This document shows, one piece after another, positions 33,916-44,191 of a DNA stretch of 64,000 bases; positions within the stretch are counted from its first letter, which is position 1; every line of letters begins with the position of its first letter. The stretch is from assembly GCA_027422505.1 (NCBI GenBank), contig JAPQWV010000005.1, positions 17,502,501 through 17,566,500 on the forward strand. Reading direction: 5' to 3'. Source of the DNA: Craterostigma plantagineum. Its lineage: Eukaryota > Streptophyta > Magnoliopsida > Lamiales > Linderniaceae. Under the pieces are notes generated by a model. The model did not search any database, was not told the DNA's origin, and worked only from the letters and a program-made list of their open reading frames with translations. The position numbers and the translations under genes were made by a program.

Positions 33916-35225
33916 TACATTGATCCTTTGCATTCAAATTATGTGTGTCGGTTGAAGAAGGCACGTTATGGACTTCGCCAGGCCCACTTGCTTGGTACCA
34001 ACGATTTCGCGCTTTTCTCTTGCAGCTGGGGTTTGTTTGCAGTACCTCCGACACATCGCTTTTTGTTTTCCATAGTCATTCCGTTCTCATTTACCTGTTG
34101 GTCTATGTGGATGACATCATCGTCACTGGAAATAACGACGCTTCTCTTGGCAACTTAATCTCGCGGCTTCATAAAGAATTTGCCATAAAGGATCTCGGGC
34201 GACTGGGTTACTTTCTTGGATTAGAGGTGTTTTATCCTTCCTCGGGCCTCTTCTTGAGCCAATCGAAGTATGCTCGAGACATTCTTGTTCGGGCTGATTT
34301 ACTCGATTCTAAACCTGTGTCTACTCCTCTTGCTCCGAATGTTTCCTTTACTGCTGGTGGCGAGGAATTTTCTGATCCTACTTTGTTTCGCTCGTTAGTG
34401 GGTGCCTTACAGTACTTGACTATAACCCGATCGGATATCGCATATTCAGTCAACACTATTAGCCAGTTCCAGCTGAAACCGACTGTTGAACATTTTCAAG
34501 CTGTTAAAAAGGATTCTCCGATACGTCAAAGGGACACTCGACTATGGTCTGACCTTTACCTCCGGCTCCTTGTCTTTGTTGGGTTACTCGGATGCTGATT
34601 GGGCTCGTTGTTTGGATACACGTCGCTCTACTTATGGCTACTCCATCTTTCTGGGCCCGAATCTCATTTCTTGGAGTGCAAAGAAACAACCTACAGTCTC
34701 TCGTTCAAGTTGTGAGTCAGAGTACAGGGCACTTGCTAACACCGCTGCCGAACTCGTTTGGATATGTAACTTGCTTCGTGATCTGCATGCCTTACCTTCT
34801 ACGCCACCTGATCTCCTCAGTGACAACAAGAGTGCTCTATTTTTAACGCAGAACCCAATAGCACATAAACGGGCAAAACATATCGATATTGACTACCATT
34901 TCGTGCGCGAACTTGTTGAGGCAGGACGTCTCCAAACTCAATTTGTTCCATCCTCACTTCAACTTGCAGACGTCTTCACCAAGAGTCTGTCTCGCCCACT
35001 GTTTGAGTTTTTTAGATCCAAGCTCCGTGTGGGTCAAAACCCCACTCTTCGCTTGCGGGGGGATATTAAAGATATGGATAAAGATTAAGTGCATATCTTT
35101 TTTATTTAGTAGTTATCTTGTTGCTCTATTTACGCTACCCTTGTACACTATATTTGCGTGGCTCAATAATCACAATCCTCAATTGAGGCATTACAGTAAT
35201 CTCACACTTCACTTAGAGTATTAAT
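33916..35225 (+). pseudogene. Copia-4 RT C-terminal part, RNase H and 3' tail (inverted piece)
   Basis: It begins at the TSD TACAT and encodes YIDPLHSNYVCRLKKARYGLRQ, then LLVYVDDIIVTGNN (YVDD), LGRLGYFLGLEV and SLVGALQYLTITRSDIAY. RNase H follows with LLGYSDADWARCLDTRRST, RSSCESEYRALANTAAEL and IDIDYHFVRELVEAG, ending at 35088. Frame breaks occur near 33990 and 34580. The RT N-terminal half is at 37657-37986 on the other strand. From 35089 to 35225 there is non-coding sequence and no recognisable LTR. Confidence 0.85.
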
Positions 35226-35890
35226 CTTAAGATTCTTAAGTTTTCTTAAGATTCTTGAGTTTTTCTTCAAGTAAATTTTCGTTTTGAGAAATCGATTTTA
35301 ATATAAAATCAATAATTTCAGGAGGAGGCTGAACACTCGGATAAGCTTTATTAACTGTTCCAAGTTCAATTTTATCTTTTAAAAGATGATTTTTAATATC
35401 TTTTACTGAAGACGAAATATCTTCCATAATTTTCTTTAATAAAGAGATTTGTTCTCCTAAAACAATAACATACATATTTGAATAATTTTGTTGTCTTAAA
35501 AGACAATTAATATGACTTATAGTCACACTAAGCGTATCGTTTTCAAATAATTTTTGAAAAGCATTAAAATATCTAATTTCATTTTCTTGTTCCATTTAGA
35601 AACTGGTTTGAGGAGGGCAAACTGAATTTAGATTTTTTCCCGTCGAAAGCTTATAATTTTTTTCAAGAACAGATACCATATTTTAAAATATTTTTCAAAA
35701 ACCAAGGAAAAAAGGGTAACATTTCGTTTCGTTTTGACAAATCATTATAAAATTCATCTTGGAAAATAATTTTATCTTCTTTATTAAAACTTTCAAAAAA
35801 CCATTTTCGGAAAAGTTCCCTTGGGTAAATTAAATTCTTGATTATCTTGCCGGTGAACCCGGACTAAAATCAATTTTGGGTTTTAAATCC
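35226..35890 (-). pseudogene. EPRV coiled-coil segment between movement and coat protein
   Basis: On the minus strand an open frame (35595-35236) reads NEIRYFNAFQKLFENDTLS, NMYVIVLGEQISLLKKIMED and NENLLEEKLKNLKK, a helical, heptad-like segment. Upstream, 35600-35890 is broken sequence with residual similarity to a polyprotein. It follows the movement protein and, with copia-4 removed, precedes the coat protein at 40655. Confidence 0.6.
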
Positions 35891-36657
35891 ATTAAACATG
35901 AAAATCCATTTCCGACTCGGTAATTTCCTCGTCTTGATTTTTAAAAACTCCGTGAACAATATTATCGGAATTAATTCTTAATTCTTCTACTTTATTTTGA
36001 AGATAGTCGCTAGAGGTTGATTCTCTAATTTGAGAGGTCGAAGCTCTAGAAGGAGATCTTATCAAATAATCACATGGTGATATATGATAATGAGAAGAAG
36101 TTGATCTAGTCATCCTAGATTTAGGAGTTCTGATAGATCTTTGATTTTGTTCGAATTGTATTTGAACAGTTCCATCATTTGTTTGTTTGAGTAGGATTAT
36201 TTTTAATTTTGGGTTGAGGAGGCACAGCTCTTTCGATTATCCAGTTTTCTGGAAATTGTATTTCTTCCCATTTTATAGATCTTCGAGTTGTAATATTAGA
36301 TCTACTAAAATTGGTTTCTATTAGAACAGTTTCGTTGACGGGTTTATCAACGATTTTGCACTGTGGATTAAGCGTATATAAAGGCTTATAATAAATCCTA
36401 TAACAGATACATATAACTTCCGATCCCGGAGCGTAATTATATCCGTTAGTTTTGACATTTAATGTCAGAGCATCCAAAATATTGACATCAGTCAATGATA
36501 ATTGGAGATTAGGATAGACATTAAAATAAACTGGGCCGTGAGCAAGGCTAGACTGAATTATTCCCATAAGGGATTGTTTCCAGTCGAGATTTCTACCATC
36601 TCTAAGAGCTGCTATAAAGCTCTCAGGTAAACCTTCTAAAGTCAGAGGCTTAAAGGC
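35891..36657 (-). pseudogene. EPRV movement protein, C-terminal part (inverted)
   Basis: From 36657 leftward the frame reads KPLTLEGLPESFIAALRDGR, LMGIIQSSLAHGPVYFNVYP, ILDALTLNVKTNGYNYAPGS and YRIYYKPLYTLNPQ, the core of the caulimovirid 30K movement protein. A Pro/Lys tail follows, then a Ser-rich frame (36113-35892) ending near ITESEMDF. It starts at AAGGC (36653-36657), the complement of the TSD GCCTT found at 32908. Confidence 0.82.
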
Positions 36658-37123
36658 TGTGACGCCCGGGGCCGATGAGGGCGGGGAGTGATCGCCGGTG
36701 CCAGAGAGGTTCACGGACAAGGAGCGGCTCCTAGCAGGCTTCTAGGCGAAGGGGTACATGAATGAACCGATCCGATACCCGAATGAGAGGAGATCCTGAG
36801 ACTGACAATGTATGGGCGTGTCAGGCTAAGAATCGTATAAGAAAAATGATAGTACTACTCATATCACCAAGTTCGACCTACCTTTTCGGGAGTCCATCCG
36901 AAAGAACTTCGAAGTTAAGCGTGCTTGACTTGAAGCAATCTTAGGATGGGTGACCCCCTGGGAAGTTTGCCCAGGGTGCGTGTAAGCGAGGACGAAGCAC
37001 GCTGAAAGGTTAAATGATGGTACAGTGGGGCCAGACTATCAGTCGGAGTGTGGTGGGCCCAACCCCACAGGTCCCGGTAGGACCGATGCTACAGTGACAC
37101 CCGGTATTGGACGGGTCGTTACA
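36658..37123 (+). repeat. Cassandra LTR C (5S-bearing)
   Basis: TGTGACGCCCGGGGCC to GGGTCGTTACA. It contains the 5S-like segment listed separately. Confidence 0.88.
36860..36982 (+). ncRNA. 5S rRNA-like segment in LTR C
   Basis: CATATCACCAAG, then GAACTTCGAAGTTAAGCGTG and TTAGGATGGGTGACCCCCTG with GGAAGTTTGCCC, aligns with the plant 5S rRNA. Box A (AAGTTAAGCGTGCTTG) and box C (AGGATGGGTGACC) of the internal pol III promoter are kept. It is part of a retroelement LTR, not a ribosomal 5S gene. Confidence 0.82.
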
Positions 37124-37188
37124 GGTAGAGCACAACCTCTCGCAGTACGGTGCTGGTTCGGGGACGAACCAGGCGGAAGCTGGTGGGC

Positions 37189-37651
37189 ACGCCGGGGGCC
37201 GATGAGGGCGGGGAGTGATCGCCGGTGCTTGAGAGGTGCACGGACAAGGAGCGGCTCCTGGCAGGCTTCTAGGCGAAGGGGTACATGAACGAACCGATCC
37301 GACACCCGAATGAGAGGAGATCCTGAGACTGACAATGTATGGGCGTGTTAGGCTAAGAATCGTATAAGAAAAATGATAGTACTACTCATATCACCAAGGT
37401 CGACCTACCTTTTCGGGAGTTCATCCGAAAGAACTTCGAAGTTAAGCGTGCTTGACTTGAAGCAATCTTAGGATGGGTGACCCCCTGGGAAGTTTGCCCA
37501 GGGTGCGTGTGAGCGAGGACGAAGCACGCTGAAAGGTTAAATGATGGTACAGTGGGGCCAGACTATCACTCGGATTGTGGTGGGCCCAACCCCACAGGTC
37601 CCGGTATGGACGGATGCTACAGTGATACCCGGTATAGGACGGGTCGTTACA
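37189..37651 (+). repeat. Cassandra LTR D (5S-bearing)
   Basis: Starts GCCGGGGGCCGATG (first bases lost) and ends GGGTCGTTACA. The 5S-like segment at about 37390-37510 is nearly the same as in LTR C, with box A and box C kept. ATGTA follows at 37652-37656. Confidence 0.88.
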
Positions 37652-38557
37652 ATGTATTCCGGTGGTTGTTCCATAAAGATGGGCTTATCCAGATAACCGT
37701 TTAAGATTGCATTCTTTACATCCAACTGATGAAGAGCCCAAGATCTCATAACGGCAAGAGATAGTATAACACGAATAGTAGAGGCTTTGACAACAGGGTT
37801 GAACGTGTGATTGAAATCAAACCCAAGAATTTGGCTGAAACCCTGAGCGACCAACCTAGCCTTATAGCGATCGACTGAGCCATCTGCCAAAAATTTAGTG
37901 CGATACACCCATTTTGAGCCAACAACATTAGAATTTGAAGGACGGGGAACGAGATCCCAAGTATTATTTGCTTGAAGAGCCTCCATTTCTCATCCATAGC
38001 TGCAACCCATTGAGGAACTTAAGTGCCGATTTGATTCCTCTAGGCTCAGAAACTGCCGTGAGAGCGAAATAGAGAGAGTGGGATTTGACTAGTGCAAGAT
38101 CAGTCGGGTAGCGTGGCTTGAATATTCCCAATTGTGCTCGCGTGCGCATAGGATTTGTCCGCATGGGAGGATCCGACGGAGCAGGAGTAACTGGCAAAGG
38201 TGGCATAGGAGGAGAGCCATCAGGTGGAGCTTGTGCTGGTATCGATGGATGATCAATGACATCGGGCGGAGTGGCATCCAAGCACAACTTGCACGGTGCA
38301 GGGTGTTGTGGTGCAACATCATTTGGCGGCGGTGAAGGTAAGCAATCTGAGGGAGATGAAGGTTTAGCCGTAACAGACACATCTCGAAAGTCAGATACTC
38401 CAAGACTATTAACAGGACGAGAGGGTGCATGATAAGCATACGGCAGGCAAAGTTCATCAAAAACAGCATCACGAGTGATGTAGACCCGAGAGGTGGTGGT
38501 GTCTAAACAGCGATAACCTTTATGATGTGTGCTATAGCCCAGAAACATACACGGCAC
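37652..38557 (-). pseudogene. Copia-4 linker and RT N-terminal part
   Basis: The minus strand first gives a Pro/Ser-rich linker (38557-37964, LGYSTHHKGYRCLD start, TRAQLGIFKPRYPTDLAL end). RT then starts at 37986 with EALQANNTWDLVPRP, VGSKWVYRTKFLADGSVDRYKARLVAQ (in pieces), LHQLDVKNAILNGYL (first Asp) and EQPPEYI. It is cut there by Cassandra at the TSD. The next RT residues start at 33916 on the plus strand with YIDPLHS, so the two halves meet at the duplicated codons. Confidence 0.85.
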
Positions 38558-39365
38558 ACTTCAGGCTGAAACTTGTTTTTCACATAATCACGTAAGCATG
38601 GATAAACACGACATCCAAAAACATGAAAGGATTCATAAGCAGGAGCCCGACCATAAATAATCTCAAAAGGTGACCTGTTGGCAAGCAGCTTGGTAGGCAA
38701 TCGATTAATAATATATACCGCAGTGCAGAAAGCTTCAACCCAGAAGTGCATCGGAACAGATGAGTGAAATAGCAATGCTAAGCCTGTCTCGGTGAGATGC
38801 CTATGCTTCCTTTCAGCACGCCCGTTTTGAGCTGGTGTGTAAGGGCATGACATGAGATGAATGCCACAAGTCAAAAATGTGATTGCAGACGGCGATTGGT
38901 AAATTCGGTTCCCCCATCACTTTGAAACTGCTTGATTTTTCTTGAAAATTGATTCTCAACAAATGATTGAAACCGCAAGAAAACATCATATAATTCAGCT
39001 TTGGTGCGCATGGGATAAAACCAGCAGAATCGAGAATAATCGTCGATGAATATAGCATAATATCGAAATCCACATATAGAATTAACGGGCGGAGGCCCCC
39101 ATAAATCACAGTGAATTAAATCTAATAGACCAGATGCTCGTTTTTCATTAAGAACAAATGGCAAGTGTTTATTCTTCGCTAACTGACAGGATTTGCATAA
39201 AGTCGGAGATGGTAATATTGAACTAAGAGAAACCAGCCCGTTCTTTTGCAGCAATGAAATAATAAAAGGTGCAACATGTCCAAGACGTGAATGCCACAAA
39301 TCAAATGAAGCATGCAACCGTTTATTGTGAACTACGGCAGAAAAAGCTGTAGACTGCGAATCCAA
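38503..39365 (-). pseudogene. Copia-4 integrase
   Basis: Two frames: 39365-38871 with LWHSRLGHVAPFIISLL, CKSCQLAKNKHLPF, LIHCDLWGPPPV and FQSDGGTEFTNRRL, then 38874-38503 with PYTPAQNGRAERKHRHLTE, FWVEAFCTAVYIINRLP and FHVFGCRVYPCLRDY. D-D-E residues are kept. One frameshift at about 38872 separates them. Confidence 0.87.
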
Positions 39366-39407
39366 GAGATATAGTCCTTTATCATGTGTGCCTGTTGCGA
39401 GTATCTG

Positions 39408-40640
39408 TCATGTATCTCGGTTCTGAATGCGAAATAAAGAATCAGTGAAGAAGACATTAACAGGATAGTCACGGGTTAGTTTACTGACAGAGAGCAAATT
39501 CTTAGTAAGACCCGGGACAACAAGAACATCACGCAACTTGATATTATGTGAAAGAGTTAAAATTCCAGTATGAGATATGGGTAAGTGCGCACCATTACCC
39601 ACAGTAACCTGATCCGAACCAGAATAAGAGGAGGCGAAGTCCAGCTGCTCGGCATCAGCTCTCATGTGAGCCGAAGCCCCTGTGTCGAGAAACCAGTCTG
39701 AGGAGTTTGGTGCAGAGATGGAGCAGCCTGCTGAGAATGCTTCAGCGAGGTTCGCATTGTTCGGCGGCCTAGAAGAGCGAGTATAATTACGATCGAACCT
39801 GTGCTGGCAATCGAACACATCGTGGTCATGTTCACGGCAGAACTGACACCAAGGCGTGTACGAACGGCCACGCCCCCGACCCCGTCCTCTATTCCTGTTA
39901 ATCCCACGACCTCGGTTAGAAGAATTATTGCGACCTCTGCTGGCATTATTTCTGCCCCGACTGGCTGTAAAGGCCGCTTGTGGTGGTTGAGTGTCATCAA
40001 GGGATTTTTGAAACAGTTCGTAACTTTGAGCCCTAGCCAAGAGAGTGACGAAGTCAGGTAGAGGTTCTTGAGCCATTTGAGCGGCGATGAAGCTGGAAAA
40101 TTCAGTCCTGAGGCCACGAAGAAACCAATGAGATTTGTCTGATTCATCAATTGGACGCCCTATGGCAGCAAGTTGATCGGAGAGACCTTTGAATTGGCGA
40201 CCATAGTCAGCCACTGTTCGAGCGCCGCGTTTAACCGTCAGCAAATCATCCTTCAAGCTTATTTCTCGCGCTTTGGAGCCGTGACTGTATGCTTGGGAGA
40301 GTGCTCGCCAAACGTCACGTGAAGTTTGACATCCAATAATACCGGCCATTGATTCTTCAGTAAGGGTTGACACCAAAAATAATTTCAGAAGTTGATCGCG
40401 TGACTGCCACTGGGTGTACTCAGGATTGATTTGTGTTACATTAGCAGCAACAGTGACAGTTTTCGATGGTGGGGAAGAGGAGCCATCAACTAGGGACATG
40501 AATTTTTGGCTTGTGAGTAAAGGCTCGATCTGGGCATACCACAGTGGGTAATTGGAGGAAGATAATTTAATATTGACCATGTGGATCATTGTGGAGAAGG
40601 GGAGGGTTGGTGTTTCAGATTCGGCCATTGATGGTGATGG
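39408..40640 (-). pseudogene. Copia-4 gag and protease
   Basis: The start is probably the ATG at 40628 (MAESETPTLPFSTMIHMVN); codons upstream of it are viral DNA read in frame. Gag has SSNYPLWYAQIEPLLTSQKF, TSRDVWRALSQAY and FLRGLRTEFSSFI, an RG-rich basic stretch (NRGRGINRNRGRGRGRG) and a CCHC knuckle (CQFCREHDHDVFDC). Protease follows with WFLDTGASAHM. It stops at 39408, before integrase. No LTR or primer site lies between the ATG and the viral sequence at about 40655. The lineage is probably Ale/Retrofit-like. Confidence 0.85.
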
Positions 40641-40654
40641 AGAGATAGGCAGGT

Positions 40655-41517
40655 CGACTTGAAAATTTCGATAATATTCAGAATATTCAGGACACATTTA
40701 ACGAAGAAATTAATAAACTCAAGCATACAAAATATGCTAGTAGGCCAATTCAAAGTAAATATTATTATCCTAGGCCAACTCCTCAAGATGTATTGTTCGA
40801 AGAACAAGAATTTACACTCAATAATTCGTATAGTGGTAGAAGTATATATGAGTGGAATTTAGACGGTTCTACCGAGAGACAAATTTTTAACATGATTCAT
40901 AGAATGTTAATGTATAGCACAATTTGCAAAGCTAATCATAATAGTGATAGAGTTGTTGCTAAAATGATCATCGCTGGCTTTACTGGTTAGTTAAAAGGTT
41001 GGTGGGATAATTATTTAACCCCACGAGAACAAGAAGATATCTATCTTACCATGAAAGAAGAAAACGACGAAATCGTCGAAAACGTTGTTTATTCATTATG
41101 CGTGAATATTATAGAACATTTCACTGGCCAATGGTCTGATAATTCTGAAAATATCAGAACTCTTCTCCAAAATCTTAGGTGTAAAACTCTTACATCCTTT
41201 AGATGGTATAAAGATACTTTCTTAGCCGAGTCATGGAACTCTCTGAGTCTAATAGTACTCACTGGAAATCCAAATTTATAGATGGTCTTCCTTCACTCTT
41301 TGCAGAAAGAGTAAGGAATAACCTTAGGAAAGGAGAAACAAGTATTGATTAAAACTCCCACATACGGTAAACTTATAGGAACTTGCATACAAGAAGGTTT
41401 AGTCTTATGCAATGAAATAAAATTAAATTAACAAGTTAAGAGACATTCTCTAGACGAAAAGAAACAACTAGAAGAATTCTGTGGCCAATTTGGCATGGAA
41501 AATCCTTCTACGAGTAA
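40655..41517 (+). pseudogene. EPRV coat protein, main part
   Basis: The frame encodes IQNIQDTFNEEINKLKH, SKYYYPRPTPQDVLFEEQEF, SGRSIYEWNLDGSTERQIF, a stop at about 40990 and then KGWWDNYLTPREQEDIYL, LLQNLRCKTLTSFRWYKDTF. After a frame change near 41230 it continues with DGLPSLFAERVRNNLRKGE. The YYPRPTP and GWW.YLT blocks are the capsid region of plant caulimovirid polyproteins. It is cut at AGTAA (41513-41517) by a solo LTR. Confidence 0.8.
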
Positions 41518-41998
41518 TGTGACGACCCTCGTTTTCTAATTAGGATTAGTGGCGGATTTCCGCAACGTAAGCTGCGGAAGGCCCGTCCAATTAAAAACTT
41601 TTTCCTAATAGATAATATAATAAAATAAAATATTATTTTACATAGTAGTATATGTACAACGGGCGTAGCCCCAAAAATGTCAAAAGAACAAAACCCTATT
41701 ATCGCTCCACAGGTCTTCATCCATGTACCGCCCCGCCCTCAAAAGTCCGTGGAGCACCGCCACCAGCCGCCTCAGTCTTGACGCGCATCGGCGTCAGACT
41801 CAGTACTTACAACACGTAAACACTGAGCGATTTGCCCAGTAGGTGAATAAAAATGCATGTATGCACGTGAACGCTCATTCCTGATCCCAATATCTCGCAT
41901 GCAATGTTCACTCTTTCTTTTTCCACAATTCTATCTCAAATCACACAACACAGGGCCCTAGGTCAGACTCGACACCTCGCGCGCCTATAATAATAACA

Positions 41999-42117
41999 TA
42001 CGGAAGCTTACACTAGCAGCGTTTTGACGATCATGCAACTGCCCTGCTAGGCCGCTCTTCCGTAAGGGGTAGCCTACGCCGACAGCGTTTCAACGATCAC
42101 GCAACTGCCCTGTCAGG
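41999..42117 (-). other. Paired hairpins with shared loop, solo LTR
   Basis: On the minus strand, hairpin B keeps TACGGAAG/CTTCCGTA outside and CTAGCAG/CTGCTAG inside (41999-42064). Hairpin A (42079-42116) has a stem changed to CTGACAG/CTGTCGG, with a G-U pair that is valid only in the LTR sense strand. Loops again start GGCAGTTGC and end AAACG. Confidence 0.75.
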
Positions 42118-43655
42118 TCGCTCCCTCCGCTGAAAATATAATCACGACGGTTTTGCACCTCGGGACGTTCACGCCCGAGTAGACAGATCGATCACGCCTG
42201 TCTGCCGTCAGGTGTCATACGAGTACCAACCTCGACTCATCAACGAGTCAACAACAAAAATCACAAACATCTCATTCTACCCCGCTCGACAATATCTCAA
42301 ATCACCCGTCTCAATACGGTGTAAATATCTCACTCCTGTGATAGGATATGCATATGCTATGCATATAAACGTGATAACGTATAAAAGCATGATCCACATG
42401 AAACGTACATAAAATATGTATAACACGTAAATCACGTAAATCATTTAATCACATAGAAGCACATAAGATCAGATATGTGTTTATGCATTGTAGATGAATA
42501 ATTCACCTACCTGTCCTCCCGCTATCACCAAATAAGAAATCCGTCGAAGTCCCTAACTGTCGATCCTCTGAATATATTAATTTTATTAGTATCTGTACTA
42601 ATTCTCAAACTATACTAGTATAACATAATTATATTTAAATATTAGGTTCGGAAGCCAACGGTAAATCTGTTAAATTAGTTTATTCGATTTGTGGTCCAAA
42701 TCAAGTCAACACTCGATTTTTAAAATACCCTGAATCGCCCAACGGTGCAAGGGATTAAATTGTATTAAACTATTCTGGAATACAGGAATCGCCAGATGGT
42801 AGAGGTCGGCGAAAGTTTAATTCTGTTTGGAGCTTAGTTTCAATCGAAACTCCACTTAAAGTCACAAGTTTCGATCGAAAGTTTAATGGTCCGATATTTC
42901 TTTTGCCGTGTGTTCAAATCGCCCGAAACTCTTAGTATTTAAATTGTTCGATTACTTATACTTTAAATCGACCGATTAATAACAATTTAATCTAATATGT
43001 ATGACACGGCGAAAGTCATTTCCCTTGAGGTTGTTTCGCTCGAAACTCACTCACACCTTGATCAAATCGGCCGACTCTAATTTAATTGGGAATTCTCAGG
43101 CGAAAGCTATTATCGATCCAAACCTGTCATGTGATATTCATTAAAACAATCCAAGGTCTGTTATTATTCATGATCGCCCGATTGGTTAGTAATTTAATTG
43201 GTTAGTAACTTAACTCTCTAATACATAGCAAGGCGTCACTATCGGCCGAAACTCAGTTTGCGATTGATCGAAAGTCACAAAGTTTTCTTTATCTAATCGA
43301 TCGAAAGTGATTATTTTAATATTATAAGCCTTGAAACATCCTAAATTGCAATTGCTTATCCAAAATAAATCGCCCGATGCTTATTCAAATTCCATAAGGA
43401 CACTAAATACCCTAAAAATGAAATTCATATTTCATTAAGATCAGTTTGGAAAATTATTTCTAACACAGAAAGTCTTACACCTTAAAACACTAAATCTCTA
43501 CAGAACCTGTCAAAACTCTAAGGTCACTATATGTTTCGAAAATTATTAGGACTTATATCGTATAAACACTAATAGGTATAAACCGAATCTTAAGGAACAA
43601 GGGTTTCTAAGGATGGGAAATTTCGAACTCTTCCATGATTGCCCCACAACCACGT

Positions 43656-43660
<5 letters not shown>

Positions 43661-43707
<47 letters not shown>

Positions 43708-43708
43708 T
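43661..43708. repeat. (TA)n microsatellite
   Basis: About 48 bases of TA repeat with one C interruption inside the solo LTR. Confidence 0.95.
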
Positions 43709-44191
43709 GTAGACAGGGTTAAGTAATCGTATACCTCACTGTTTCTGATTTGTTAATTTCCTATGCTCACCAAAATTCTTATTCTCTTTGCTTCTGATTT
43801 TCTTCTTCTCTTCTTGTACGTATTTTGTGCTGCTTTTTGCTTTATGAGGGTTTCATTTCATTAAGCGTTTTGATATACATGAGAGGTTTAGTTTGTGCTT
43901 GATTAGATGTCAAGCTAAGTGACGAATTTTTCCTCCCATGTTAAGTAAAGTATAATCTCATAAACCTTATCATATTTGAATACTTTGGGCCTTATTTACT
44001 AAGTATAGCCCACTTAATTAATGCATTATTCATAGGTAGGTATTTTATTTATTTTTTTTGAAATAAATTCCAACACTATTAGTTTGAGTTTTCACTCCTA
44101 AAACTTAAATTGTTTTATCAAGATTCTTAATTCACTAAATTACACCATTAATTATATCAAAATCCCGTATTAAATTTTTACGGGTATTACA

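Larger units (their letters stand above)
36658..37651 (+). mobile_element. Right Cassandra-type TRIM, opposite orientation
   Basis: LTR C (36658-37123) and LTR D (37189-37651) flank about 65 bp of internal DNA. The primer site has lost about 7 bases (GGTAGAGC instead of GGTGGTATCAGAGC), and LTR D has lost its first few bases. The left flank is AAGGC and the right flank ATGTA. These are the reverse complements of the two flanks of the left element. Confidence 0.9.
41518..44191 (-). repeat. Solo LTR of a Tekay-like gypsy element (2674 bp)
   Basis: TGTGACGACC ... GGGTATTACA with TSD AGTAA on both sides (41513-41517, 44192-44196), so the element left a solo LTR by LTR-LTR recombination. In its own sense (minus) the downstream half, 42560-41518, matches the LTRs of gypsy-1 at 48050-49082. 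The upstream half, about 44190-42600, is unrelated to them and is rich in CGAAA words. It lies inside the EPRV coat protein gene. Confidence 0.92.

Noticed and set aside
33219..33955. Several open frames with Pro/Arg-rich products in the Cassandra region
   Set aside because: They overlap each other on both strands in GC-rich LTR DNA and match no family.
36860..36982. A ribosomal 5S gene (and three similar segments at about 33063, 33600 and 37390)
   Set aside because: All four lie inside TRIM LTRs with drifted sequence between the promoter boxes; they are Cassandra parts, not a 5S array.
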